Assembly: GCA_013360215.1 (NCBI GenBank)
Contig: JABWCP010000014.1
Span: 8,687-72,686, forward strand
Reading direction: 5' to 3'
Length of the DNA stretch: 64,000 nucleotides
Source of the DNA: a bacterium
GTDB lineage: Bacteria; CLD3; SB21
Positions 26,164 to 35,770 of this stretch are shown one piece after another (positions within the stretch are counted from its first letter, which is position 1; the number at the start of each line of letters is the position of its first letter). A model generated the notes under the pieces. That model did not search any database. It saw only the letters and a list, made by a program, of their open reading frames with translations, and had not been told where the DNA came from. The translations under genes and the position numbers were made by a program.

Positions 26164-27621
26164 TTATAGCAAAGTTCGGTTAAAATGGTAGGTCAAGCTA
26201 ATGCCATAGTACCATTGTTTTGACGACTTCACGCCATTATAAGGGTCAAACAGATTTCCGCTATTAACAAACCGTATAGCCTCCATTGCACCCATGTCAT
26301 AATAACCATTCAAATCGGATGCCGGGCTATTTTTCTTCTTTAACCATGCGGCATCCCCCGAGATACTTAATCTGTTTTCGATAAAATAGGTTAAGTTAGT
26401 GCTAATTTTATATTTCTTACTTTTAAATGTTTCGTGTGTATCCTCATCGCCGATTTTAATATGTGCATTATCGTATGTGCCGCTGACAGTCCATAATAAC
26501 CGATCCGCAATGGAATACAGATGATTGACGGCCAACTGCATTTGCTTAAGATCACTGACAGGGTTGTATTTTTTTGAACTTGATCGAAAATCCAAACTAC
26601 CTGTTGCCGAAAAATCAATTTGCCCATTAATGGAGTAATTATGATAAAATTGCCCGTTGAGCATCATTCCTAAATAAGTGGAACGAAACTTCACGTCTTC
26701 ATCATCCAGATAATAATTGCTCGAATTTCTCTTATCTCGGCTTTGGTAGCGAATAATTCGTGGTCCGACATCAATCACATAGCCTTCCAAACGATTTCCG
26801 ATCGCTTCCTGAAAAACATCGTTCATATAGTGCGCTTCAAACGGCGTTAAATCCGGTAATGCTTCATCTAACGAGTTCCAGAATTCTTTTTGATGCCTAT
26901 CATAGACATTTTGATAACCATATAACCGTGCAAACTCTGCGGCAACACGCTGCGTTGTTTCTTCGTTCCATGATTCACCCTTTCCGACAGCGTTGAGCCT
27001 TTCATGCACTCTCATGGCGCGAATGACAGGTGTCACGTTACGGATTCGGCCAATACCAAACAATGTCGCCAAAGACAAATCAATGGCGTTTGATTTTTCT
27101 TTAGAACGCATTATGGCCGTATCAGGAAACATATAACCGATATCCGTTACTTTATAAACAGACTCGCTCTTTGTATAAGCTATGTGCGGTAGAATGGTGG
27201 CATGATAATATCCCGCATAGTGGGAACTATTTCCTCGCAACATAACATGAGCAACTATGTCATTATAGTCACGGTCAGAGTGACCTAGATCGTTATTTCT
27301 ACTGGTTTCATTGGTTCGTTTGGAATAAAATGCCGAAGCTGAAAAGTTTAAATCCTGCTTTTCCGATTCACGCATAAGGATATAATTGGAATTTAGCCAA
27401 TACGACGAGTTATCATTCTTATATTCTTCATCAGAATAATCCGAAGAGCTATTGTTTCTACTCAGGCTCGCATTGATCCATCCGCGGCTATATCCCCAAT
27501 CGGGCAACCGGTAATCCTTGATCGGTTTGGGATTATTATCTGAAAAGCCTACACTTGTCTGTGCGGATAATTGATCCTGCATTAATAGTGCAACCAAGCA
27601 AAGAAAAATGACTTTTCTCAT
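26164..27621 (-). CDS. Outer-membrane beta-barrel protein of unknown function
   Basis: 485 residues. Signal peptide MRKVIFLCLVALLMQDQLSA. The mature protein is dominated by alternating hydrophobic/polar strands with aromatic girdles (YWLNSNYILMRES, LNFSASAFYSKR, YYHATILPHIAYTKS, TYLGMMLNGQFYHNYSI, GQIDFSATGSLDFRS, KYKISTNLTYFIENRL, WYYGISLTYHFNRTLL). This suggests 14 to 18 strands. A central helical insert (NEETTQRVAAEFARLYGYQN) is unusual for a simple barrel. Ser/Asn-rich N-terminus (NNSSSDYSDEEY). No family recognised; a putative porin or sensor target of the adjacent LytTR system. Confidence 0.75.
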   Translation of the reverse strand: MRKVIFLCLVALLMQDQLSAQTSVGFSDNNPKPIKDYRLPDWGYSRGWINASLSRNNSSSDYSDEEYKNDNSSYWLNSNYILMRESEKQDLNFSASAFYSKRTNETSRNNDLGHSDRDYNDIVAHVMLRGNSSHYAGYYHATILPHIAYTKSESVYKVTDIGYMFPDTAIMRSKEKSNAIDLSLATLFGIGRIRNVTPVIRAMRVHERLNAVGKGESWNEETTQRVAAEFARLYGYQNVYDRHQKEFWNSLDEALPDLTPFEAHYMNDVFQEAIGNRLEGYVIDVGPRIIRYQSRDKRNSSNYYLDDEDVKFRSTYLGMMLNGQFYHNYSINGQIDFSATGSLDFRSSSKKYNPVSDLKQMQLAVNHLYSIADRLLWTVSGTYDNAHIKIGDEDTHETFKSKKYKISTNLTYFIENRLSISGDAAWLKKKNSPASDLNGYYDMGAMEAIRFVNSGNLFDPYNGVKSSKQWYYGISLTYHFNRTLL

Positions 27622-27766
27622 GAGAATTCCCTCTAATTTGTGAAAAATGAAAGATTGACCTAAAAACTACGAAACCGTTATAGTAAAAAATTCATTGACT
27701 ACCTGTGTTAAGTAAAAGAGGAATATGTCTGTATTAGACAGAGATAAGGCCGGAGGGTTTAATAAA

Positions 27767-27799
27767 AAATCACCCGCCGCATGGAAAACATACGGCGGG
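27767..27799 (-). terminator. Terminator of the E1 dehydrogenase gene
   Basis: Stem CCCGCCG (27773-27779) / CGGCGGG (27793-27799); on the minus strand it is followed by TGATTTTTTATT. It lies 15 bases after the dehydrogenase stop. Confidence 0.85.
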
Positions 27800-27813
27800 A
27801 GTACAAATCAATT

Positions 27814-29886
27814 CTAGTACTTTGCTAAATTTTCAAGCGCGGTCGTAATGTTATGATCCTGCGGAAGTATCATTTCTTCGAGGAACCAGTTATACGGCAC
27901 CGGTGAAAAAGCGCCAGCCACACGTTGGACCGGAGCATCAAGGTATTCAAATCCTTGGTGCATGATCTGCGCAACGATTTCGCTGCCAAAACCACAAAAT
28001 TCGACATCTTCGTGCACCACGAGGCATTTGCCTGTTTTCTTGACGGAATTCAAAATCGTATCGGTATCCAAAGGCACGATCGTACGAATGTCAATCACTT
28101 CGATTTTCACATTGTGAGTTTCTTCCATGTACTTCGCGGCATTGAGGCATTTATTGACCATCATACCGTACGTCACGACCGTGATATCCGAACCCTCACG
28201 TTTGACGGCCGCTTTGCCGAAAGGAAGCAAATAATCTGCATCCGGTTCCGGCATCTGCGCAAAACCTTGACGATACATGCCTTTGTGTTCCAAGAACAAC
28301 ACCGGGTCATCACAACGAATGGCCGTTTTCAGAAGCCCTTTCGCATCGGCTGCATTCGACGGTAATGCGATTTTCAAACCGGGAATATGCGCAAAAAAGG
28401 ATTCGATATTCTGCGAATGGCAAAGCGCACCGTGAATATAACCGCCTATAGGAATACGCACGACCATCGGACATTTCCACGTACCATTGGAACGGTAACG
28501 CATCGTCGCGAGTTCGTTGCGAATCTGCATCATCGCCGTCCACACATAATCGCCAAACTGAATCTCTACCACAGGTTTCCATCCGCGCACGGCGAGCCCT
28601 ACGGCCGTCCCGACGATAGATGATTCCGCCAGCGGTGAATTGAATACGCGATCGCGTCCAAATTTTTTAGACAGGCCTTTAGTTGCCGTAAATACGCCGC
28701 CTTTGTCATCTTCGATATCTTCACCGAACATAATGATTCTAGGATCACGCTCCAGTTCTTCGGCCATAGCATGATTGATCGCATCCACAAGCACGATGGG
28801 TTTTCCGCTCGGTACGGTTTTTTCATATGCAAGCGTATCCGGTTCTTCAGAAAACACATGTTTCATGGCAACGCTTTTATCCGGGTGCGGCTGCGTTTCG
28901 GCCCAATCCGCTGCGTCATCTACAGATTTATAACATTCCTGACGAAACGCTTCATCGTCTTCTTTTTTAAGAATGCGGTTATCGGTGAGAAATTTGGCCA
29001 TTTGTTCGATCGGATCGCGCGCACGATCTTTCGCAAGATCTTCCTCCGGACGGTATTTACGCTGATCATCGGAAGAGGAGTGCGGTAATAAACGGACGAC
29101 ATCCGCCACAACCAAAGCCGGTCCTTCGCCTTTGCGTGCTTTCTCTGTCGCTTCTTTTATGATGGCATAGCTTTCTAGAAAATTCGTTCCGTCCATTTCA
29201 TAGCAATGAATATTCGAATACCCGGCGCCGAGCGAGAGGATCGAATCCGATGTTTGCTGATGGATCGGTACAGAAATCGCGTATTTATTATCCTGAATAA
29301 AGAACACCACAGGAAATTTCTCACGGCTCGCCCAATTGAGGGCTTCGTGAAAATCACCTTGAGACGTCGTACCGTCCCCTGAAGACACATACACGACTTC
29401 GTCTTTGCCCTCTTTAGCCGCGCCCATCGCACAACCGACCGCCTGCAAAAACTGTGTTCCCGTGGGACTGGATTGCGAAGGAATTCGTAAACCCGCATGA
29501 CCGTAGTGCTGGGGCATCTGACGACCGCCGGAATTGGGGTCATCGGCTTTCGCTAAAAAGCATAACATAAGTTCTTGAGCCGTCATACCTACGCTGAGGC
29601 AAAGCGCCTGGTCGCGATAATACGGATAAAACCAGTCTTTGCCGGGTTGCATGGCAAACCCCGCCGCCACCTGCGCGGCTTCGTGGCCGGAGCATCCGAT
29701 ATGAAAAAAACTCTTTCCTTGTTTGAGCATACGCAACATTTTGTCATCCAAATATCGTGCGATGATCATGTGACGATACGCGGCCAACAGCCGCTCTTTC
29801 GTCAATTCGGGAAAATCGCTCAGCGAATATTTTTTTCCGTTACCGGGCCTGACCATATCGGGACGGGTCTGGGCTTTGGAAGCCAT
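27814..29886 (-). CDS. 2-oxoacid dehydrogenase E1, fused alpha and beta subunits (branched-chain or pyruvate type)
   Basis: 690 residues from the ATG at 29884-29886, which follows AAGGAG; the longer frame is not supported. Alpha half (1-~345): YPYYRDQALCLSVGMT, the SxSSPTGTQFLQAVG segment, and the thiamine-diphosphate motif SSGDGTTSQGDFHEALNW to QDNKYAIS (170-205). Beta half (~360-690): IIMFGEDIEDDKGGVFTATK, FNSPLAESSIVGTAVG, VEIQFGDYVWTAMMQIRNE, PSNAADAKGLLKTAIR. The enzyme decarboxylates a 2-oxoacid and passes the acyl group to E2 lipoyl domains. The fusion and ilvE 2.8 kb away favour branched-chain 2-oxoacids, but pyruvate is possible. No E2 or E3 gene is in the window. Confidence 0.9.
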   Translation of the reverse strand: MASKAQTRPDMVRPGNGKKYSLSDFPELTKERLLAAYRHMIIARYLDDKMLRMLKQGKSFFHIGCSGHEAAQVAAGFAMQPGKDWFYPYYRDQALCLSVGMTAQELMLCFLAKADDPNSGGRQMPQHYGHAGLRIPSQSSPTGTQFLQAVGCAMGAAKEGKDEVVYVSSGDGTTSQGDFHEALNWASREKFPVVFFIQDNKYAISVPIHQQTSDSILSLGAGYSNIHCYEMDGTNFLESYAIIKEATEKARKGEGPALVVADVVRLLPHSSSDDQRKYRPEEDLAKDRARDPIEQMAKFLTDNRILKKEDDEAFRQECYKSVDDAADWAETQPHPDKSVAMKHVFSEEPDTLAYEKTVPSGKPIVLVDAINHAMAEELERDPRIIMFGEDIEDDKGGVFTATKGLSKKFGRDRVFNSPLAESSIVGTAVGLAVRGWKPVVEIQFGDYVWTAMMQIRNELATMRYRSNGTWKCPMVVRIPIGGYIHGALCHSQNIESFFAHIPGLKIALPSNAADAKGLLKTAIRCDDPVLFLEHKGMYRQGFAQMPEPDADYLLPFGKAAVKREGSDITVVTYGMMVNKCLNAAKYMEETHNVKIEVIDIRTIVPLDTDTILNSVKKTGKCLVVHEDVEFCGFGSEIVAQIMHQGFEYLDAPVQRVAGAFSPVPYNWFLEEMILPQDHNITTALENLAKY

Positions 29887-30101
29887 GCGTTTACTCCTTA
29901 TTCGTACAATAATTTGAGTTATACAAAAGTAGTCTGAAACGCGGGATTGTAGGTAAAAAAACCTATATGCACAAGCGGAAATTAGCAGATAAAATATTCG
30001 CATCCAATCGAAACAAATTCTTTATTTTATCGTTCTTACCATCAACCTTTCGTTTAACACTATTCTATTTTATATACCATTTTAGTTTGAGGTCATCGTA
30101 T

Positions 30102-32495
30102 ATGCTCTCCAATTATCTGACGGTCGCATGGCGTTCTATCACCCGCAAAAAAGGATTCTCCGCCATTCTTATTTCCGGCTTAGCCGTCGGCATGGCTTGT
30201 TTTCTGCTTATCGCTTTGTACGCATTGGATGAATGGTCCTACGATCGCTTTCACGGCAAAAAAGATCGCATTTATCGTCTGGCGGAAAAGCTCGAATCGG
30301 AAAATTCATCGAGTAACCCGTTTCCGGTAGCCCAAGCTTTGAAAACCGACTACCCGCATCTTGTGGAGCAAACCGTACGCCTGTTTAATTTCCAATTAAC
30401 TTCTTTTACGCTGCAGATCGGCGATCAAAAATACAACGAATCCAATTTGTACTTTGCCGATTCGACTTTTTTTCAAGTGTTTGACTACGCCTTAGCGGAA
30501 GGTGATCCGCAAACAGCGCTTGCCCGCCCCAATAATATCATCGTATCCCGCGCCATGGCCAAAAAATATTTCGGTGATACGCCGCCGTTGGGAAAAATAC
30601 TTCGATTAGAAGGCAAACTTGATCTGATGGTGTCCGGTATCTTTGCGGAAATACCGACCCAAAGCCATATTCGATTTGACGCGCTGATTTCGTTTTCTAC
30701 GGCGGCTTCCTTGACCGGACCGAATACATTCAAAGGCTGGGTTTGGAATCCGTGCTGGACATACTTGCTTCTGAAAGAGGGCGTTTCACCCGATGAATTG
30801 ACAACTCAATTTCCGGAATTTATAAAAAAATATTATCCTGATTTTCTCAAAGCTCAGGTTACGCACTATCTGCAGCCCTTGACCGATATTCACTTACATT
30901 CCAAATTAGATTATGAAATGCACCCCAACGGGGATGCGGCCACCGTATGGGTATTCTGCACCGTCGGTTTGCTCATTTTGCTTATCTCGTGTATCAATTT
31001 TACCAATCTCGCCACGGCACGTTCGCTGATGCGCGCACGGGAAGTCGGTATGCGCAAAGTGCTTGGCGCGGATCGAAAGATGATCGTGCGTCAGTTTCTC
31101 GGCGAATCGCTTTTGATTAGTTTGATCGCATGGGTTGGTGCACTGATTCTGTCGGAAATATCATTACCGCTGCTGAATGCGCTCACGGGAAAAAATTTCA
31201 GTTGGGCCGCGTTTCAATATGCATGGTATATACCTCTCGGGTTACTGATCGCCGCGCTGTGCGGAGTTTTGGGCGGATGGTATCCGTCGTTGTTTTTAGC
31301 ACGATTTGAGGCCGTGACGGTCCTCAAAGGACAATTCAAACATTCCGGTAAAACGCGGTGGCTGCGTCAAACTCTCGTGGTGATGCAATTTGCGATTTCT
31401 ACCGGTCTTATTGCCGGCACTATCGTCGTCTATCTCCAGCTTCATTATATGCGTTCCGCCGATACCGGATTCCAAAAAGAACATATCCTCGTTATTCCTA
31501 CGCGACCGGCGATGATCAAACGGTATGAAACGCTGAAGTCCGAATGGAAATCCGATAGCCGAATTCAAGACGTCACCGTGATGAATGAAATCCTGGGTGT
31601 ACATCATAATACCCATGAGATTCGTTATGAACCTATGCCTGTCGGTCAATGGCAATATTTCCCCGGTCTCATGGTGGACGAAGATTTCGCGGAAACATTT
31701 GGCTTGCTACTGCTGGCCGGGCGGGATTTTTCAAAAGATTTTCCACGCGATGATTCGCTGGGAATTTTAGTCAATGAAGCGGCCGTTGAACGCATGGGCT
31801 GGGGTTCTCCGGAAAAAGCGATCGGTCAGATTTTTGAAACCATCGGCGGTCACGAACGCGTGATCGGTGTAGTCAAAAATTTTAACTACAAATCGCTCGC
31901 ACACCGTATCGAACCTTTTTTTATAGACATGCCCAACGCCGGTAATTTCAATTTCTTCAGAAAGTTCATGGCGCTTCGCATTCGATCCCATGATCTGCCC
32001 GGTACGATCTCACACATTGAGTCGGTGTGGAATCGTATCGTTCCGGAATATCCGTGTGAATTTTCATTTCTTGATCAGAATATCGAAAAAATGTATCGCG
32101 CTCAGGAAAACCTGAGCCGGATTATCGGATACTTCGCCGGGCTGGCTATTTTTATTGCCTGCCTCGGTATGTTTGCGCTGGCTTCTTTTATGGCCGAACA
32201 GCGCACCAAAGAAATCGGCATTCGTAAAACCCTCGGCGCGCGCACCTCCGAACTCGCGCTACTTTTCGCACGGGATTTTGTCATCTTGGTACTCATCGCC
32301 GCAGCGGTATCAAGCCTTCCTTCCGCATGGTTTATGCAGGATTGGCTGAATAATTACAATTTCCGCATCACATTGGAATGGTGGATTTTTGCCGCTTCGG
32401 CCGGTGTTGCGCTGTTGATCGCCGCACTTACCGTCAGCTATCAGGCTGTACGTACGGCTTCCCGTAATCCCGTAAAGGCGTTACGGTATGAGTAA
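30102..32495 (+). CDS. MacB/FtsX-family ABC permease (tandem FtsX domains)
   Basis: 797 residues from the ATG at 30102, supported by GAGGT upstream; the track-length frame adds an implausible N-terminus. First membrane helix at about 20-42 (GFSAILISGLAVGMACFLLI), a large periplasmic MacB_PCD-like domain, then three helices around 280-400 with the FtsX segment TNLATARSLMRAREVGMRKV then LGADRKMIVRQFLGE. A second periplasmic domain and three C-terminal helices repeat the pattern (FMAEQRTKEIGIRKTLGART). This duplicated form is common in Bacteroidetes-type genomes and acts with a separate ATPase in export or lipoprotein-related efflux. No ATPase gene is adjacent. Confidence 0.9.
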   Translation: MLSNYLTVAWRSITRKKGFSAILISGLAVGMACFLLIALYALDEWSYDRFHGKKDRIYRLAEKLESENSSSNPFPVAQALKTDYPHLVEQTVRLFNFQLTSFTLQIGDQKYNESNLYFADSTFFQVFDYALAEGDPQTALARPNNIIVSRAMAKKYFGDTPPLGKILRLEGKLDLMVSGIFAEIPTQSHIRFDALISFSTAASLTGPNTFKGWVWNPCWTYLLLKEGVSPDELTTQFPEFIKKYYPDFLKAQVTHYLQPLTDIHLHSKLDYEMHPNGDAATVWVFCTVGLLILLISCINFTNLATARSLMRAREVGMRKVLGADRKMIVRQFLGESLLISLIAWVGALILSEISLPLLNALTGKNFSWAAFQYAWYIPLGLLIAALCGVLGGWYPSLFLARFEAVTVLKGQFKHSGKTRWLRQTLVVMQFAISTGLIAGTIVVYLQLHYMRSADTGFQKEHILVIPTRPAMIKRYETLKSEWKSDSRIQDVTVMNEILGVHHNTHEIRYEPMPVGQWQYFPGLMVDEDFAETFGLLLLAGRDFSKDFPRDDSLGILVNEAAVERMGWGSPEKAIGQIFETIGGHERVIGVVKNFNYKSLAHRIEPFFIDMPNAGNFNFFRKFMALRIRSHDLPGTISHIESVWNRIVPEYPCEFSFLDQNIEKMYRAQENLSRIIGYFAGLAIFIACLGMFALASFMAEQRTKEIGIRKTLGARTSELALLFARDFVILVLIAAAVSSLPSAWFMQDWLNNYNFRITLEWWIFAASAGVALLIAALTVSYQAVRTASRNPVKALRYE

Positions 32496-32655
32496 TCACA
32501 GCTTAGGTTGGTTCATGTTCTAACATACCCCGTCGCACTTGATCTTTGTCATGTCGCATGTCGTCAACGCACACGATATTTATTGCAAAATAGGCGAATC
32601 TTGGACATATTGCGCCGCTTTTTATTTAACCGCCTAACTTATAAAGGGCCCGGAC

Positions 32656-33729
32656 ATGCAATTAGACATTATCCGCGTTGACGAAAATAAGAAAAAAATC
32701 AAACCTACCGACGAATCCACACTCGGTTTCGGAAAAATTTTCAGCGATCATTTTTTTCACATGACCCACACAACCAAGTTGGGTTGGCATAAAGCCATGA
32801 TCGAACCGTATCGCGCACTCAGTTTGGATCCGGCGGCGGTGGTTTTCCACTACGCGCAGGAAATTTTTGAGGGCCTTAAAGCCTATCGCGGAAAAGACAA
32901 CGGTGTGTACCTCTTCCGTTCCAAAGATAATTTCCGACGAATGAACCGTTCCGCCGTGCGTGTTTGTATGCCGGAGTTAGATATCGAATTTGTCAACGAC
33001 GCGCTGAAAAAACTCGTATTGATAGATCAGGATTGGATTCCCCGTAGTCGCGGTACGGCGATGTACATCCGCCCCACCATGATCGCCACCGAACCGTCCG
33101 TCAGCGTCAAAAGTTCAGATGAGTTTTTGTTTTATATTCTTCTTGGTCCGGCGGGTAACTACTACCCGGAAGGCTTTAATCCGATAAAAATTTACGTCAG
33201 TAAAAAACATATTCGCGCGGCCAAAGGCGGACTTGGCGAAGCTAAAACCGGTGCTAACTACGCAGCCAGTCTTTATACTGCACAAGAAGCCAAGAAAAAA
33301 GGTTTTACGCAAGTATTGTGGCTCGACGCTTTTGAACACCGTTATATCGAAGAAGTCGGCGCGATGAATATTTTTTTCCGTTTCAAAGACGAAGTCGTCA
33401 CTTCCCCCTTAGGCGGTACGATCCTTCCGGGCATCACCCGCGACTCGATCATACAATTACTCAAACACTGGGGCATGAAAATTTCCGAACGGCCGATCAC
33501 GATTGACGAAGTGGCCGAAGGCGCACAAAACGGCAACCTTCTGGAAGCGTTCGGTGCGGGTACGGCAGCCGTCATTTCCCCCGTCGGCGAGTTTTCCCAT
33601 AACGATCAACCCATCATCGTCGGACAAAACAAAGTCGGCGAATTGTCCAAAAAACTATACGACGAATTGCTGGCCATCCAATACGGCGAAAAGCCGGAAC
33701 CTTTCGGATGGGTGGAACGTATCGGATAA
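32656..33729 (+). CDS. ilvE: Branched-chain amino acid aminotransferase
   Basis: 357 residues, class IV PLP enzyme of the BCAT II group. The HYAQEIFEGLKAYRG motif (65-79), the PLP lysine Lys197 in AKTGANYAASLYTAQ, the YIEEVGAMNIFF segment and the GTILPGITRDSI motif are all intact. It moves the amino group between Ile/Leu/Val and 2-oxoglutarate, producing the 2-oxoacids that a branched-chain E1 would use. Start supported by AAAGGG. It ends at its own terminator, so it is monocistronic. Confidence 0.96.
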   Translation: MQLDIIRVDENKKKIKPTDESTLGFGKIFSDHFFHMTHTTKLGWHKAMIEPYRALSLDPAAVVFHYAQEIFEGLKAYRGKDNGVYLFRSKDNFRRMNRSAVRVCMPELDIEFVNDALKKLVLIDQDWIPRSRGTAMYIRPTMIATEPSVSVKSSDEFLFYILLGPAGNYYPEGFNPIKIYVSKKHIRAAKGGLGEAKTGANYAASLYTAQEAKKKGFTQVLWLDAFEHRYIEEVGAMNIFFRFKDEVVTSPLGGTILPGITRDSIIQLLKHWGMKISERPITIDEVAEGAQNGNLLEAFGAGTAAVISPVGEFSHNDQPIIVGQNKVGELSKKLYDELLAIQYGEKPEPFGWVERIG

Positions 33730-33745
33730 ATCATCGAACGATTGC

Positions 33746-33771
33746 ATTCCCGCGCAAGCGGGAATTTTTTT
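33746..33771 (+). terminator. Terminator of ilvE
   Basis: Stem ATTCCCGC (33746-33753) / GCGGGAAT (33758-33765), 4-base loop, then TTTTTTA. Confidence 0.9.
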
Positions 33772-33808
33772 AGTATATAAAATACGTCTATTTACATAAG
33801 GAGTTCAC

Positions 33809-35695
33809 ATGCATACAATGGAAGTTCTTTTTATTTTCACAATCGGCTTGATTGCCGGTACGGTCGCTTTTGCACAAGAGCGCGATCGCACCAAAATCGA
33901 AGAAAAATACAAATGGAATCTCACCGACATCTACAAATCGGATGACGACTGGAAAAAGTCCAAAGATCAATTGATTTTGGATATCCAAAAACTCGCACCG
34001 CATAAAGGCCAGCTCGGCAAATCCGCCCAACATCTTTTGGACGGACTCAATACGATGTTTGATCTTTCCAAAACGTTTACACGCTTGTACTCCTATGCCA
34101 GCATGTCGTCGGATCAGGATACGCGCGATTCCAAATATCTTGCAATGGTACAGGAAATGAGCCAAATCGGATCTTCTTTCAGTGCGGCCGCTTCCTTTAT
34201 CGAGCCTGAAATCTTAGCGCTTGATCGTGCCATGGTGGATGGTTTTATCAAACAGGAACCAAAACTGGCAATTTATAAATTTTATCTTAACGATATTCTT
34301 CGCCGTCAAGCTCATACCGGTTCCGCAGCGGAAGAAAAAATCATAGCCGACGCCAGCCTGATGGCTGATGGCGCACAAAACATCTATAGCATTTTTTCCA
34401 ATGCCGATTTTCCATATCCCGAAGCTACGTTTTCCGACGGCAAAACAGTAAAGCTGGATCAGGCTTCGTTCGGCTTTTTCCGCGCTTCACAAAATCGCGA
34501 AGACCGCAAAAAAACCTTTTCGACGTTCTTCGGAAAACTCAATGAATTCCGCCGCACCTACGGCACGCAACTGTATGCGGAAATCAAAAAGAATATTTTC
34601 TACAAAAATGCCCGTAAATATAATTCATCCCTCGAATCGGCTCTGGATGCCAATAACATTCCGACGGACGTCTATCATAACCATGTCAAAAATGTCAACG
34701 CCAATCTCAATTCGTTTCATCGTTATCTGAAGCTGCGCCAGCGTATCCTCGGCGTCGACCAATTGCATTATTACGATCTGTATGCGCCGCTCCTCAAAAA
34801 CGTGGAGCTCAAATATTCTGTGGACGAAGCCGGCAAACATATTACGACGTCGCTAGCGCCTTTGGGCAAAGAGTACGTCGGCGTGATCGAAAAAGCATTA
34901 AACGAACGCTGGATTGATATGTACCCGACCGACGGCAAACGCTCCGGCGCGTACTCCAACGGTTCCGCCTACGATGTGCATCCGTATATGCTGATGAATT
35001 ATAAAGGCAAATACGACGACATGAGCACACTGACGCACGAACTTGGCCACACGATGCAAAGCTATTTGTCCAACAAAAAACAACCATATCCCACGGCCAA
35101 TTATCCGATTTTTGTTGCCGAAGTCGCTTCGACATTCAATGAGGCATTGCTCATCGAATATATGCTCAAAAATATCAAAGATGACGAGACGCGCCTTTCC
35201 TTACTCGGCAGTTATCTCGAAGGCATCAAAGGAACCGTATTTCGTCAAACGCAATTCGCCGAATTCGAATTACGCATTCACGAAATCGCTGAAAAGGGCG
35301 AAGCACTGACAGGCGACCGCTTCAATGAAATCTACATGGAAATCACCCGTAAATATTACGGACACGACTTGGGTGTGTGTATCGTAGACGACGACATCAA
35401 AATCGAATGGGCCTACATCCCGCATTTTTATTATAATTTTTACGTGTATCAATACGCCACATCATTTACGGCTTCTGCGGCATTATCCGAAAAAGTGATT
35501 TCCGGTGATAAAACAGCGACGCAAGCGTATTTGAATTTCCTCTCATCGGGTGGTTCTAAGTATCCGATCGAACTGCTCAAAGATGCCGGCGTGGATATGC
35601 TCAGCACACAGCCGATCGAACTCACGATGAAAAAGATGAATCGCGTCATGGATGAAATGGAAAAAATCCTTGATCGCATGAATAAGAAAAAATAA
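33809..35695 (+). CDS. pepF: Oligoendopeptidase F-type M3 metallopeptidase with signal peptide
   Basis: 628 residues. N-terminal signal peptide (MEVLFIFTIGLIAGTVAFAQ), then a helical M3B N-domain. The catalytic domain has LTHELGHTMQSYLSNKKQ (zinc ligands His410 and His414, Glu411 catalytic), with the third ligand Glu probably in FVAEVASTFNEALL. C-terminal VYQYATSFTASAAL is family-typical. Most PepF are cytosolic; the signal peptide predicts a periplasmic or secreted peptidase degrading short peptides. AAGGAG precedes the ATG. A terminator follows. Confidence 0.93.
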   Translation: MHTMEVLFIFTIGLIAGTVAFAQERDRTKIEEKYKWNLTDIYKSDDDWKKSKDQLILDIQKLAPHKGQLGKSAQHLLDGLNTMFDLSKTFTRLYSYASMSSDQDTRDSKYLAMVQEMSQIGSSFSAAASFIEPEILALDRAMVDGFIKQEPKLAIYKFYLNDILRRQAHTGSAAEEKIIADASLMADGAQNIYSIFSNADFPYPEATFSDGKTVKLDQASFGFFRASQNREDRKKTFSTFFGKLNEFRRTYGTQLYAEIKKNIFYKNARKYNSSLESALDANNIPTDVYHNHVKNVNANLNSFHRYLKLRQRILGVDQLHYYDLYAPLLKNVELKYSVDEAGKHITTSLAPLGKEYVGVIEKALNERWIDMYPTDGKRSGAYSNGSAYDVHPYMLMNYKGKYDDMSTLTHELGHTMQSYLSNKKQPYPTANYPIFVAEVASTFNEALLIEYMLKNIKDDETRLSLLGSYLEGIKGTVFRQTQFAEFELRIHEIAEKGEALTGDRFNEIYMEITRKYYGHDLGVCIVDDDIKIEWAYIPHFYYNFYVYQYATSFTASAALSEKVISGDKTATQAYLNFLSSGGSKYPIELLKDAGVDMLSTQPIELTMKKMNRVMDEMEKILDRMNKKK

Positions 35696-35714
35696 AAAAC
35701 GCATATCATCCACG

Positions 35715-35750
35715 AAACGCCTGGGCCTCGCCGCTCAGGCGTTTTCTTTT
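35715..35750 (+). terminator. Terminator of the M3 peptidase gene
   Basis: Stem AAACGCCTG (35715-35723) paired with CAGGCGTTT, GC-rich loop, followed by TCTTTTCT. It lies 20 bases before the ABC-F start. Confidence 0.8.
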
Positions 35751-35770
35751 CTCAGAAATGAGTTCTTTGT

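Noticed and set aside
29967-30101. Upstream part of the MacB-like frame
   Set aside because: No ribosome-binding site, atypical composition, and a GAGGT-preceded ATG at 30102 begins the conserved N-terminus.
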